This document shows, piece after piece, positions 25,925-35,884 of a DNA stretch of 64,000 nt. Made by a program: the position numbers and the translations under genes. Origin of the DNA: CAVPNY01 sp963706905. Its GTDB lineage: Bacteria > Chloroflexota > Anaerolineae > Anaerolineales > UBA4823. The DNA lies in NCBI GenBank assembly GCA_963706905.1, contig CAVPNY010000015.1, forward strand, positions 124,001-188,000, in the 5' to 3' direction. Each line of letters begins with the position of its first letter. Within the stretch, counting starts at the first letter, position 1. The notes below the pieces were generated by a model that was given only the letters and a program-made list of their open reading frames with translations, made no database searches and had not been told where the DNA came from.

Positions 25925-27569
25925 ATGATCACCATCCAACTAGCCAACACAGCCCTGATCCTGGGGGGTCGCCCGATCTTCACGGATTTGACCTGGAGTA
26001 TTCAACACGACCAGAAAATTGGCCTGATCGGCCCGAACGGGGCTGGGAAATCCTCCCTGTTCAAGCTGATGGTAGGGGAATATACCCCCGAGCCGGGCGG
26101 CAACCTGATCAAAGCCAAAGGGAGTCACGCTGGGCTACCTGGCTCAGCAGCCCGAACTGCCTTTGGATCAGACGGTCTTGGCGACCGCCCTGTCCGGCAA
26201 CCCGCGCTGGCATGCTGTCCAGGCTGAGCTGGAGCGGATCGAGACCAGCCTGGCTTCTCCCCAGGTGTATAACAATCCTAAAGCCCTCGAGCGTATTCTG
26301 GATGACCAACAGAAGCGCCATGAAGAATATTTCACCCTGGGCGGCGACACATACCCGGACCGGGTGCGCGAGATCCTGTCCGGCCTGGGCTTGGCGCAAG
26401 AGGATTTTGACAAGCCAATTGGTGTGTTGAGCGGCGGGCAGAAGAAGCTGGTGGGGCTGGCCTGCTTGATGCTGGCGAAGCCTGACGTGTTGCTGCTGGA
26501 CGAGCCGGATAACCACCTCGACCTGGCCGGGAAAACCTTCCTTGAACGCCTGATCCGCGAGTACCCTGGTACAGTGGTGATCGTCTCCCACGATCGCTAC
26601 CTGCTTGACGCGGTGGTGACCCATATCGTCGAAATCGAGGATGGGCGCCTGACCACATTCACCGGGGATTACTCGATGTATGTGATCGAGAAGGAAGAGC
26701 GCCTGGCGCGCCAGGAGGAGCTTTACCAGATCCAGCAACGGGAGATCGGCCGCTTGCAGATGGCGATCAAGCGCTACTGCCTGTGGGTTGAGCAAAGCGA
26801 TAAATTTGCCAGCCGGATACATGCCATGGAAGCCCGCCTGGCCAGGGTGGAACAGCTTGATAGACCTGTGCTGGAGCGCCGGCGCATGGGATTAAAGTTG
26901 AATGGCTGGCGCGGTTCCAACAAGGTGCTGGAGCTGGTCGATCTGGAAAAAACGTATGGGCGGCAGACGGTAATCGAAGGGGTAAACGCCTTAATCTGGC
27001 ACGGTGAGCGCGTAGGCCTGATCGGCGCCAATGGGGCAGGCAAATCTGTCTTGCTGCGCCTGATCCTGGGGATCGAGCCGCCCGACCTGGGTGAAATCCG
27101 TCTGGGACCAAGCGTGACGGTCGGCTATTATGCTCAAGAACACGAAACACTCAACCTGGAGCAGACGCTGATCGACACGGTGCGGCGTGCCAGCCCATTG
27201 TCGGAGTCAGGCGCGGTGGCGTTTCTTAACCGCTACTTGTTTCCTTATTCTCGGGTGAACCAGAAAGTGCAAGAGCTTTCCGGGGGTGAGCGCAGCCGCC
27301 TGCAGCTGGCCTTGCTGGTGCTATCGGGTGCTAACTTTCTGCTGCTGGATGAGCCAACCAATAACCTGGACATCGCTTCTGCAGAAGTACTGGAAAACGC
27401 TCTGGAGGATTTTATCGGTACGGTGCTGGTCATCTCTCACGACCGGTATTTTCTTGACCGGGTGGTCAGCCAGATCTGGCTGCTGGAAGATGGAAACCTG
27501 GCTGAGTTTCCCGGCGGCTACAGCGATTACCTGCAACAAAGCGCGGCTGATGAACGCCCAGGAAAGTAA
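25925..27569 (+). CDS. ABC-F family ATPase (ribosome-associated), frameshifted near 26124
   Basis: Two ABC domains in tandem and no membrane helices. ABC-F proteins act on the ribosome in translation control or antibiotic protection. Domain 1 has Walker A GPNGAGKSS and signature LSGGQKK. A linker (about codons 230-300) follows, then domain 2 with Walker A GANGAGKSV and signature LSGGERSR. The reading frame breaks between AKG and VTLGYLAQQPELP: one extra A in aaagggagtcacg (about 26124) accounts for it. The first part alone ends at 26227 and the second frame runs to 27569. The rest is undamaged, so a sequencing insertion is as likely as real decay. Confidence 0.85.
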
Positions 27570-27689
27570 GGCGGGCATGGGTTGAGCCCGAAATATACGA
27601 AAAAAAGAGAATCTAGATCAGCATTCATCTTATATTACAATTGTTCGAATTATCCCCGCAAAACTGATCCTAATATAAAATACTAAGCC

Positions 27690-29529
27690 ATGATACAACG
27701 CATCGTTCACCTCATGATTGGTTCGCCGCTGCCAACGCGTGAACTGGCCCACACACGCCTGAACAAGATTAGGGGCCTGGCAGCTTTCTCGCCCGATGCG
27801 CTTTCGTCGATCGCCTATGCCAACCAGGAAATCTTCCTGGGGTTGGTGGTGGCGGGCAGCGCTGGCCTGGCCTACACCTTTCCCATCGGGCTGGTCATTG
27901 TTGGCTTGCTGTGGCTGGTATCGATCTCTTACTTCCAGACGATCCATGGCTACCCGTCCGGCGGGGGTTCGTATATCGTTGCCAAGGACAACCTGGGGGT
28001 GAAGGTCGGGTTGGTAGCTGCGGCGGCGCTGATGATCGACTATGTGCTGACGGCGGCGGTCAGCCTGACAGCCGGGGTAGAAGCCATCGCCTCGGCGTTC
28101 CCGGCGCTATTGCCGCACCGGGTGGCGGTGGCTTTATTGCTGCTGGCGCTGATCACCTTGATCAACCTGCGCGGGGCGACCGAGGCAGGCACCGTGATGG
28201 CGGTGCCGGTTTACCTGTTTCTGGTCGTGTATTTGGGGATGATAGCGGTCGGGATTGTGGAAAGCCTGGACGCAGGGCCCGGGTGCGCTGGCTTCCACTG
28301 CCGTGCCAGCCATTGAGCCCCTGACGGTTTTGGTGTTGATGCGCGCCCTGGCCTCAGGCACTACCGCGCTGACCGGCATCGAAGCGATGAGCAACGGGGT
28401 GCCCGCCTTTAAACCGCCGGAATCGCGCAATGCCGGACGGACGCTGCTCGTGATGGCAGTATTAATGAGCATGCTATTCCTGGGCAGCCTGGGGCTGACC
28501 CATTATTTTGCGGTGACACCCCAAGTGAATGAGACGATCCTTTCAGCGCTGGCGCGGCGCACGGTTGGGAATGGTTTCTTCTACTACCTGGTGCAGGTTA
28601 GCACCCTGCTGGTGCTGACTGTGGCAGCCAATACCAGCTTCTCTGGATTTCCACGGCTGGTCTCTATCCTGGCGCGGGATGGTTTCCTGCCGCGCCAGCT
28701 CACCAACCTGGGCGACCGGCTGGTATTCACCAACGGGATGATCCTGCTGGCTGGCGCCACAGCGACGCTGGTGGTTGTGTTTGGGGGTAGCTCGCATGCC
28801 CTGGTTCCGCTCTTCGCCGTGGGGGCGTTTCTGGCGTTCACTTTATCACAGTCCGGGATGGTTCTCCACTGGGCCCGGTTGAAAGGGGGCGGCTGGCAGC
28901 TGAAATCGGTGTTGAACGGTCTGGGCGCGCTGGGCACTGGAGTCATGCTGGTGGTGGTGGGGATCAGCAAGTTTACTCACGGGGCCTGGCTGACCTTGCT
29001 GGTTATCCCGCTCCTGGTGTTGCTCTTCCTGCGCATCCATGCACACTTCAAAGAGGTCGCCCGCGAGCTCACCCTGCGTGGCTTACCGCCTTCGCTGAAG
29101 CCCGTGCCGCGGCCGCGCGTGGTGGTGCCCATCTCGGGCGTGCACCGGGGCACCGTCGAAGCGATCAATTACGCCCGTTCCATTTCCAATCACGTTACGG
29201 CATTTTATATCGAGATCGAGCCAGAGAGCAGCGCGGCGCTGCGGGCAAAATGGGAGGAGTGGTTTCCGGATATTCCGTTGGTGATCGCGCCCTCGCCATT
29301 TCGCTCACTCGTCAGGCCATTATTGGAGTTCCTGGATCGCACCGATGAAGAACACAACGACGGGCAGCTGGCGACCGTGCTGTTGCCGGAGATTGTCCCG
29401 GCGCGCGGCTGGCATGCGCTGTTGCACAACCAGGGGGCCTGGTTGGTCAAGACCACCTTGCTCTACCGGCGCCGCCAACACGGCTTCCAGCGCACGATCA
29501 TCGATGTGCCTTTTCACTTGAAGCGGTAG
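27690..29529 (+). CDS. APC superfamily amino acid/potassium permease, frameshifted near 28270
   Basis: Reconstructed length about 612 aa. The N-terminal part (27690 to about 28265) carries the APC hallmark FSPDALSSIAYANQE and five or six helices. The second part (about 28270 to 29529) has the remaining helices and a C-terminal hydrophilic domain that resembles the cytoplasmic, USP-like domain of large APC permeases (VVVPISGVHRGTVEAINYA). The frame changes around a CG-rich stretch at 28262-28280. Substrate is not predictable. Alone on its strand. Confidence 0.8.
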
Positions 29530-29677
29530 AGGGCGGGATTCAGACACCTGAAGCGGGCCCTGCCAGCGCTAGCGGGATGCAAGGCAACATTCGAACCATG
29601 ACGCTGCGCGCCTTCGGCGAAGAGGACATGGAGCGTATGCTCATGAGCCTAGGGTAAGCGCGCCAGGCTCATTTCAA

Positions 29678-30265
29678 TTAAGGTAGATAACGCCCAGCGA
29701 CTTTCATATAGTCCACATATTCCTGGCCGAAGCGCTCGATCAGGCGCGCTTCCTCCAGGTCAGCGCGCCGATCCAATACCAGGAATACGCCGATCAACAT
29801 CACAAAGATAAAAACATTGGCGGCAGCCAGGCTGAATCCCAGGAAAGCCGTGAAACCAACGGCGTACAGCGGGTGCCGGATGTACTGGTAAGGCCCGTGA
29901 CGTACCAGGCTGTGTTTCTCCCGGATATAGACGGTATGGGTGACATTATTCCCCAGGCTGCTGAAGATCCAGTAGATCAGCGGGATGCAAGCGGCAGTGA
30001 GGGCAACTCCTGTCCAGCGCAGCCATACCGGTAAGTCGATCTGCGCCCACGCCATCCAGGTGGGGTTGATCAGGTATAGAAACATGGCTCCCCAGCCACC
30101 CAGGGCGAACAGGCTGCGAATGATCATGATCCGCCGGCCTTCTTCGTCGGCAATCTTGATGCGTTCTCCGGATTGCGCCGCCCGGTGGCGATACGTGATC
30201 GAGATCGACAGTGCAATAACCAGGCAGGCTGCCAGTATAATTCGAATAAAGGATTCGGTTTGCAT
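29678..30265 (-). CDS. Isoprenylcysteine carboxyl methyltransferase (ICMT/PEMT) family protein
   Basis: 195 aa, four to five helices, with the family's SAM-binding signature near the C-terminus: LVRHGPYQYIRHPLY (about 131-145), followed by EEARLIERFGQEY. Bacterial members methylate small molecules, lipids or isoprenoid-like acceptors; the acceptor is unknown. It is divergent from the TauE-DDAH unit, with a promoter for the latter in between. Confidence 0.82.
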   Translation of the reverse strand: MQTESFIRIILAACLVIALSISITYRHRAAQSGERIKIADEEGRRIMIIRSLFALGGWGAMFLYLINPTWMAWAQIDLPVWLRWTGVALTAACIPLIYWIFSSLGNNVTHTVYIREKHSLVRHGPYQYIRHPLYAVGFTAFLGFSLAAANVFIFVMLIGVFLVLDRRADLEEARLIERFGQEYVDYMKVAGRYLP

Positions 30266-30335
30266 TGGATTTCTCCCGTTATATAATTAGATAAACCTAA
30301 AAATAGATTTAGATTAGCCTATATTATACTACAAT

Positions 30336-30364
30336 TTGGATTGACTTTGTCTCTAATATATAAT
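30336..30364 (+). promoter_or_regulatory. Sigma70-type promoter of the TauE-DDAH unit
   Basis: TTGGAT at 30336-30341, a 17-bp spacer, and TATAAT at 30359-30364. The next gene start is at 30560, so the leader would be about 190 nt. Confidence 0.7.
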
Positions 30365-30370
30365 GAATAG

Positions 30371-30559
30371 AAGTAGTGCGCTGCTGGATAATGGCAGTGT
30401 TCAGTGTTGGGGGGGATGGATCGGCCGGGCAACCGGGAGACGGGACAGATCGCCTGGAAATAGATAAGTCAAATTCCCAAATCGCCATTACAATACGCAT
30501 GCTTGATCCGCCCAGCGGACTCCTGGCGCATCCCAGTATCGAGAGGATATCCACACTAC
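30371..30559 (+). promoter_or_regulatory. Long structured 5' leader of the TauE-DDAH unit
   Basis: GC-rich leader with visible pairing. CCGG-GCAA-CCGG at 30425-30436 is a stem capped by a GNRA tetraloop, framed by GATC at 30419-30422 and 30448-30451. An upstream CTGC/GCAG hairpin and a G7 run near 30409-30415 are also present. I could not match it to a riboswitch class I know. Confidence 0.35.
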
Positions 30560-31324
30560 ATGCTCACCAACCTCGAGCTTGTCCTGGTTGGCCTGGCTGC
30601 CCTGGCAGCTGGCGCAGTTAACGCGCTGGCTGGCGGTGGCACCTTAATCACTTTTCCAACCCTGGTTGCTGTGGGCATCCCTCCCATCGCAGCCAGTATA
30701 ACCAATACGGTGGCCTTATCTCCGGGTTATTTCGGAGCAACCCTGGCTCAATCGAAGGATCTGCGTGGACAGCGTCGCCGATTGTGGCTGTTGCTCCCCG
30801 CGAGCGTTATCGGCGGGATCATCGGCGGGATATTGCTGCTCAATTCAAGCGAGCGCTTATTTGAAACGCTGGTTCCCTTCTTAATCCTGCTGGCTTCTGG
30901 ATTGCTGGCTGTCCAGGAACCGCTGCGCGCCTGGCTGCTGCGTCGGGCTGCGCGCAACGGGAATGGTCAGATTTCTGAATCGTGGGCGGTGCTGCCAGTG
31001 GGTCTGGCGGCGGTTTACGGTGGATATTTTGGCGCAGGCTTGAGTGTAATCGTCCTGGCGGTGTTGGGACTGACTCTGGAAGATACCCTGACGCGCCTTA
31101 ACGGTTTGAAGCAAGCCATCGCCTTCAGCGTCAATATTGCCGCGGCGATATTCTTTTTGTTCTCAGGGCAGGTGGTCTGGCTGGCGGCGCTGGCAATGGC
31201 GATCGGAGCTCTGGCGGGTGGGGCGATAGGCGGCCGCCTGGCGGGAAAGGTTAAACCCGCAACTTTGCGATGGATCGTTGTCGTGATCGGGGTGACAGTT
31301 GCCATGATTTACCTGGTGAGGTAA
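30560..31324 (+). CDS. TauE/SafE family exporter
   Basis: 254 aa from ATG 30560. The frame is open to 30503, but the upstream residues are hydrophilic and unlike the family. Eight helices and the two-fold pattern AVNALAGGGTLITFPTL and YGGYFGAGLSVIVLAVLG are clear. It resembles the YfcA-type branch more than the copy at 2692-3441. Its stop overlaps the DDAH start (TAATG), so the two are co-translated and the exported compound may be linked to the DDAH reaction. Confidence 0.85.
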   Translation: MLTNLELVLVGLAALAAGAVNALAGGGTLITFPTLVAVGIPPIAASITNTVALSPGYFGATLAQSKDLRGQRRRLWLLLPASVIGGIIGGILLLNSSERLFETLVPFLILLASGLLAVQEPLRAWLLRRAARNGNGQISESWAVLPVGLAAVYGGYFGAGLSVIVLAVLGLTLEDTLTRLNGLKQAIAFSVNIAAAIFFLFSGQVVWLAALAMAIGALAGGAIGGRLAGKVKPATLRWIVVVIGVTVAMIYLVR

Positions 31325-32091
31325 TGATGTTGATTGCTCTTACTCGTCCGGTAAGCCCGAGCATTGTGCGTTGCGAGTTAACCCACCTGGAGCGCCAGCC
31401 CATCGATCTCGATCTGGCACGCGCCCAGCACGTGGCGTATGAAGCCTGCCTGGCTCGCCTGGGTTGTAAGGTGCAGCGCCTGCCGGTAGCGCCTGATCTG
31501 CCGGATTCGGTTTTCGTCGAGGATATCGCCATTGTGCTGGCTGAGATTGCAGTGATCACCCGGCCTGGCGCAGTCTCTCGGCGGCCTGAGATCCCGGCTG
31601 TTGCAGGGGCGTTGGAAGCCTACCGCCGGCTGCTCCATATTGAAGCGCCGGGAACGCTGGATGGTGGGGACGTGCTGCGGATTGGCCGGGATTTGTACGT
31701 TGGTTTATCCGGGCGCAGCAATACTGCCGGGGTGGAGCAACTGCGTTGCCTGGTTGAGCCTTTCGGCTATCGCGTGGAGGGGATTATGGTGAGCGGCTGC
31801 CTGCACCTTAAGTCGGCAGTCACTCAGGTAGCAGAAGGCACGCTGCTGCTCAACCCAGAATGGGTTTCGCCGAAACGGTTTGGTGAGATGAAGATTATTG
31901 CTGTTGACCCAACAGAACCGCATGCTGCCAACGCTCTGCTGCTAGACCGGACCGCCATCCTCCCGGCGGCATATCCAGCTACTCGGAAGCGGCTGGAGAG
32001 AGATAATATTCCATTGGTAGTGGTGGATGTCAGCGAGCTGGCAAAGGCCGAAGGGGCAGTGACCTGCTGCAGCCTGATATTTGAGATTTAA
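31324..32091 (+). CDS. Dimethylarginine dimethylaminohydrolase (DDAH)-like amidinotransferase-fold enzyme
   Basis: 255 aa; tandem ATGs at 31324 and 31327, the first overlapping the TauE stop. The amidinotransferase fold is shown by DSVFVEDIAIV (61-71), TLDGGDVL (111-118), the catalytic His161 in SGCLHLKSAV, and the nucleophilic Cys248 or Cys249 in VTCCSLIF near the C-terminus. DDAH hydrolyses N-omega-methylated arginines to citrulline and (di)methylamine. Bacterial relatives may use other guanidino compounds. Length and catalytic spacing fit DDAH well and are much shorter than arginine deiminase. Confidence 0.87.
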   Translation: MMLIALTRPVSPSIVRCELTHLERQPIDLDLARAQHVAYEACLARLGCKVQRLPVAPDLPDSVFVEDIAIVLAEIAVITRPGAVSRRPEIPAVAGALEAYRRLLHIEAPGTLDGGDVLRIGRDLYVGLSGRSNTAGVEQLRCLVEPFGYRVEGIMVSGCLHLKSAVTQVAEGTLLLNPEWVSPKRFGEMKIIAVDPTEPHAANALLLDRTAILPAAYPATRKRLERDNIPLVVVDVSELAKAEGAVTCCSLIFEI

Positions 32092-32180
32092 CCAACGATG
32101 ATCCCATATTAACCGGTGTACGCAATTTGGAAGGCGCCTGGGGTTTAATCTTGGGCTTCACAAACCATACAGGTTGTGAT

Positions 32181-32208
32181 AATATATAGAACAAATATTC
32201 TATATATT
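32181..32208. promoter_or_regulatory. 28-bp palindromic operator, candidate LexA/SOS-type box
   Basis: Arms 32181-32191 and 32198-32208 are exact inverted repeats of 11 bp separated by 6 bp. The core TAGAACAAATATTCTA is identical to a 16-mer at 42626-42641 in front of mug. The GAAC-N4-(A/G)TTC layout resembles the LexA box of Gram-positive bacteria. It lies 19 bp before the M23 start and would cover its -10 region. Confidence 0.55.
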
Positions 32209-32226
32209 AAATCCAGCCTGTTGGTT

Positions 32227-32892
32227 ATGAATTCCTATCCCGCTCCTCGTTATACTCCCAGTATTGACGGCCTCACCCTGGCAGCGATCCTGTTCATGGC
32301 TTTGATTGGTCTGGTACTGGTCGATGATCTATTCGCGCCGCAACCAGGCGCTGCAAAGGCCAAAGAAGTCACGCTCGGTCAGCCAGCGGTTGAACTGGTG
32401 GTCACTGAACCAACCGTGGTTGCTGAGACGACCGTCGTCGATGAAGAGGTTGGCTCAGGGCAGGAAAACCCGTCGAAATCAGCCGGGGATGGCGCCTTTG
32501 CGGCGCCTTATAAGAAGTACACAATCACCCAGGGGTTGCATGGTTTTTCCTATGGGCATGCAGCAATCGATATCGCCGCTGGTCAAGGAGCTAAAATTTT
32601 ATCTCCGATCAATGGCGAGGTTACCGAGCTTTATGTTGATCAATATGGCAATCCCACCCTGGTGATCGAGAACGATATCTATCGGGTGACCATGATGCAT
32701 GGGGAGTACACAGTGAATGTTGGGGATCAAGTCAAATTAGGCCAGAAGGTCGGCAGAGAGAGCAACCTGGGCTATACCACCGATATGTCAGGGCAGCTCT
32801 GCGCTGGCCGCAATTGCGGCTACCATACCCACTTGAATGTCTTCGATAAACGGATTGGCGATAACGTTAATCCCCTCGAGTTGATCGACTAA
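32227..32892 (+). CDS. M23 (LytM-type) peptidase, membrane-anchored
   Basis: 221 aa from ATG 32227; the upstream ATG at 32176 precedes the operator and is rejected. One transmembrane anchor (about 16-33) is followed by an acidic/Thr-rich linker (about 38-90). The LytM domain follows, with zinc-ligand motifs H111xxxD115 (HAAID) and H200xH202 (HTH), plus His158. Such enzymes cut peptide bridges of peptidoglycan or activate amidases. The palindrome directly upstream suggests repression. If it is a LexA box, this would be a damage-induced cell-wall enzyme. Confidence 0.83.
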   Translation: MNSYPAPRYTPSIDGLTLAAILFMALIGLVLVDDLFAPQPGAAKAKEVTLGQPAVELVVTEPTVVAETTVVDEEVGSGQENPSKSAGDGAFAAPYKKYTITQGLHGFSYGHAAIDIAAGQGAKILSPINGEVTELYVDQYGNPTLVIENDIYRVTMMHGEYTVNVGDQVKLGQKVGRESNLGYTTDMSGQLCAGRNCGYHTHLNVFDKRIGDNVNPLELID

Positions 32893-32935
32893 TCCATCAG
32901 GGGGGCCTAATTTGTGGATGATAAATGCTCCGTTT

Positions 32936-33829
32936 TTATGATGCTGCGGCATCGATGCTTACTCGACGGTGGACCAGAAAACTTTCAACGGAATATAGCA
33001 ACAGAGCCAGCCAGATGATGGTGAAACCGATTACCCGTGTCGGGGTGAAGGCCTCACCAAACACCAGCACACCGAGCAGGAATTGACCAGTGGGGGCGAT
33101 GTATTGCAGGATACCGAGCACATACAATGGGATGGCACGGGCGGCTGCGGCGAACAAAAGGAGGGGAATGGCTGTCACAACACCGATGAGCGCCAGCAGC
33201 AACGTAACGGTCCAGGAGACATGACCGAATGCAGCCGTACCCTGACTCTCGACAAACAGCAGGTAACCCAGCGCCGGCAAGAGCAGGATTGTGGACTCCA
33301 GGCTCAGACCATGCAAAGCTCCCAGTGGGGCGATCTTCTTCAACAGGCCATACAATCCAAAGGTGAATGCCAGGGCCAGGGCAATCCATGGCAGCGTGCT
33401 GTATTGGATAGTCAGGTAGATCACTCCTGCCGCGGCCATCCCGATGGGTAACCACTGCAGCGGACGCAGTTTCTCTCGTAGAAAAATCACCCCCAGGGCA
33501 ACGCTAAAAAGCGGATTGATGAAATATCCCAGACTGGTCTCAATCACCTGACCAGAGTTGACCCCAAAGATGTACACCAACCAATTGGTGGCGAGCAACA
33601 CAGCTGCCAGGGTATAGATAGGCAGGACACGCGGTTTGCGCAGCTCGAGTTTAAGGTTCGGCCATTCTTTCCTGACCAGGATCACTCCCACCAGAAACAG
33701 GAAACACCACACCACGCGATGGAACATGATCTCCAACGCCGGGACGCTCTGCAGGGCTTTGAAGTATAAGGGGAAAAAGCCCCACATCAAGTAGGCGCCA
33801 ATCCCGTACAGGATGCCTCGATTGGACAT
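32936..33829 (-). CDS. rarD: EamA family transporter RarD
   Basis: 297 aa, ten transmembrane helices in two EamA halves. It has typical RarD features: GIGAYLMWGFFPLYFK at the N-terminus, the FHRVVWCFLFL segment, and ETSLGYFINPL in the middle. RarD proteins are drug/metabolite superfamily permeases named from chloramphenicol sensitivity; the natural substrate is unknown. Monocistronic, and divergent from the HAD gene. Confidence 0.9.
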   Translation of the reverse strand: MSNRGILYGIGAYLMWGFFPLYFKALQSVPALEIMFHRVVWCFLFLVGVILVRKEWPNLKLELRKPRVLPIYTLAAVLLATNWLVYIFGVNSGQVIETSLGYFINPLFSVALGVIFLREKLRPLQWLPIGMAAAGVIYLTIQYSTLPWIALALAFTFGLYGLLKKIAPLGALHGLSLESTILLLPALGYLLFVESQGTAAFGHVSWTVTLLLALIGVVTAIPLLLFAAAARAIPLYVLGILQYIAPTGQFLLGVLVFGEAFTPTRVIGFTIIWLALLLYSVESFLVHRRVSIDAAAS

Positions 33830-33873
33830 AAAACCTCGAACGAAGTATCACCAAAATAATAGCATTCATCATA

Positions 33874-33995
33874 CCAGGAAATGGGAGATGCAATTCCCCT
33901 GGGACAAACCTGTTTCCGAAGCTCTCACGAGTGGGCGGATTGGTACTGACCAGGGGCAGGGTGCTCTAATGAAATCTCCCAATTCCCAGGCCTGG
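33874..33995 (+). ncRNA. Possible structured RNA between rarD and the HAD gene
   Basis: TGGGAGAT at 33882-33889 is complementary to ATCTCCCA at 33974-33981, and CCAGG at 33874-33878 to CCTGG at 33991-33995. The enclosed 85 nt contains further complementary pieces (CCTG/CAGG, CTCAC/GTGGG). A TATAAT at 33998-34003 follows, likely for the HAD gene. No known RNA family recognised; could be coincidence. Confidence 0.25.
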
Positions 33996-34050
33996 ATTAT
34001 AATCCGTGCTGGAATTAACCCATTCACATAGAAATAATATAATTGGAATT

Positions 34051-34818
34051 ATGAAAACAAAACACAACTACTTAATTGATATGGACGGCGTGCTGATCAG
34101 CGGCAAGTTGTTGATCCCCGGCGCCGAGCAATTTATAGAGCGCCTGAAGGCGAAGAATGCCAAGTTCCTGGTGCTGACCAACAACCCGATCTACACCCCT
34201 AAAGACCTGGCGCACAACCTGCAACGGATGGGTCTGGATATCCCGGCTGGGCTGATTTTCACCTCGGCCATGGCAACGGCTCGTTTCTTGGCGATGCAAC
34301 GCCCTAACGGGACGGCTTTTGTGATCGGGGAGAGCGGGTTGACCTCAGCAATGCACGACGTGGGTTTCATCATCACTGAGCATGACCCGGACTATGTGGT
34401 ATTGGGCGAAACCAATGCGTATAGCATAGAGAGCCTTACCGTAGCCATCCGTTTGATTATAGCTGGGGCGCGCTTTGTCGCTACAAACCCGGACCCCTCC
34501 GGGCCGACCGACGCCGGAATCGTACCTGCCTGCGGTGCAGTGGCAGCCCTGATCGAGAAGGTCACTGGCATTGCTCCCTTTTTTGTCGGAAAGCCCAATC
34601 CATTAATGGTGCGTACCGCGCTCAATTACCTGGGCGTGCACTCGGAAGAGACGGTTATCATCGGCGATCGCATGGATACCGACATCATCGGCGGTGTGCA
34701 GAATGGGATGGAGAGCATCCTGGTGCTGACCGGGGTGACGAAGTCGGAGGACATTGGACGGTTTCCATACATTCCCACCCACGTTTATAACTCGGTGGCG
34801 GAAATTAAGATCGAATGA
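34051..34818 (+). CDS. HAD-IIA family hydrolase (NagD-like phosphatase)
   Basis: 255 aa from ATG 34051; the open frame extends 15 codons upstream without conservation. HAD motif I is LIDMDGVL (6-13), with D8 as nucleophile and D10 as general acid. Motif II is VLTNN, the motif III Lys is in FVGKPNP, and motif IV is GDRMDTDIIGG. A C2-type cap lies between motifs II and III. NagD-like enzymes dephosphorylate nucleoside monophosphates and sugar phosphates. Physiological substrate unknown. Confidence 0.88.
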   Translation: MKTKHNYLIDMDGVLISGKLLIPGAEQFIERLKAKNAKFLVLTNNPIYTPKDLAHNLQRMGLDIPAGLIFTSAMATARFLAMQRPNGTAFVIGESGLTSAMHDVGFIITEHDPDYVVLGETNAYSIESLTVAIRLIIAGARFVATNPDPSGPTDAGIVPACGAVAALIEKVTGIAPFFVGKPNPLMVRTALNYLGVHSEETVIIGDRMDTDIIGGVQNGMESILVLTGVTKSEDIGRFPYIPTHVYNSVAEIKIE

Positions 34819-34840
34819 TAAGAAAAATTTAGAGACTATA

Positions 34841-35875
34841 TTACCAGCGGGCGTGATGCTCTTCGGCGAATCCAATCAGATCGGTGATCTGGATCGTTTC
34901 CCCTTCATCTGTGATGACCTGTCCGGAATAGCGCCCGAACATCTGGTGTACCTGGCTGAAGATAACCCCCAGATTGGTGCGCGCCAGGCGGTCTTTAAAC
35001 GGGATAAACTCGAGCATCAATCGGCTCTGGGAGTCGCTGAAGCGCCAGGGTTTTAAGTAATCCTGTGACGAATAATCGAACGAGACAGCCTCCAGCTTAT
35101 GGATGTGCCCCTCTAAAATCAGGCAGTTTTCTGTGGCGGCTGTCGTATCTCCGAAACCACAGCCCAAATTGAGACCAATGCGCCGCCCATCAGGCAAGAA
35201 GCCAGAGGCGCTGGCCCAATTCCAGAAGCTGCGGTATGCCCACACGCCGCGTCCCCAATCGAGCGAGCCCAGGCAGCGATCGGGGGTGAGTTCTTCATGG
35301 ATGTCGCCGTAATCCAGCTTGCCGCTAGCGGGCAGGCAATTGATCTTTCGGTTGTAATAGAAGCGCTTCCTTTCGATCGGGATGACCAAAGTCATCGATT
35401 CGTGACTTGCCGGGCAAAGCAGGTCAATCTCGGCGCGGATGCCGCGTCCATTGTGGAAGCCCGGCCAATCCACTGAAATATGCCTCCCCTCAGGTGTTTG
35501 GTGAAATTTCAGGAGTGCGCGAGGATCGGCGAAATTTGCATCCCCTGAGGTACTGTTGCGCGGCAGGTCAACGCCCTTCGAAAGCGGGATCACCAGGCCT
35601 TCTTCATGCAGCTCTCCGGTGACGAAATCAAGCGTATAGACGAAGATATTGCCAGCGTATCCCAGGTCGGCGATGGTGGCAGAAAAGAAACGCTGTGGGG
35701 TGAAGACGGCGTAATAATCCCAGCGTTTGAGGCGGAAGCGCTGTAAACCGCGCAGGGCATAGATGCGGGCGGCTTCCAGATTGCAGTCCAGCTGAGGCTG
35801 GCGAGACCAGCCAATTTGAGCCAGATTGCCGTCAGGTAAGAGTAGAGGGCCCGGTCGAGTGATTTCAGTTTGCAT
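34841..35875 (-). CDS. DUF2804 domain-containing protein
   Basis: 344 aa, no signal peptide or helices. It matches DUF2804 over most of its length. Recognisable parts are the opening EITRPGPLLLPDG, the LKRWDYYAVFTP segment, DWGRGVWAYRSFWNWASASG and the GLNLGCGFGDTT motif. The family is related to lipocalin-like/carotenoid-synthesis folds (CrtC-like), but its role is unknown. It lies 9 bp behind the giant STAND-WD40 gene on the same strand, so the two are probably co-transcribed. Confidence 0.85.
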   Translation of the reverse strand: MQTEITRPGPLLLPDGNLAQIGWSRQPQLDCNLEAARIYALRGLQRFRLKRWDYYAVFTPQRFFSATIADLGYAGNIFVYTLDFVTGELHEEGLVIPLSKGVDLPRNSTSGDANFADPRALLKFHQTPEGRHISVDWPGFHNGRGIRAEIDLLCPASHESMTLVIPIERKRFYYNRKINCLPASGKLDYGDIHEELTPDRCLGSLDWGRGVWAYRSFWNWASASGFLPDGRRIGLNLGCGFGDTTAATENCLILEGHIHKLEAVSFDYSSQDYLKPWRFSDSQSRLMLEFIPFKDRLARTNLGVIFSQVHQMFGRYSGQVITDEGETIQITDLIGFAEEHHARW

Positions 35876-35884
35876 GGCAGATTC

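Noticed and set aside
26100..26140. Programmed frameshift in the ABC-F gene
   Set aside because: No slippery heptamer or downstream stem was seen, and ABC-F genes are not known to use frameshifting.
29576..29656. Short coding-looking fragment (MQGNIRTMTLRAFGEEDMER...) after the APC permease
   Set aside because: Only 26 codons, no upstream frame, no family recognised. It could be the tail of a lost gene, but support is too thin.
30371..30559. Assignment of the leader to SAM, fluoride or guanidine riboswitches
   Set aside because: Short matches (GGCAACC, GATGG) are present, but the expected paired architecture of those classes was not found.
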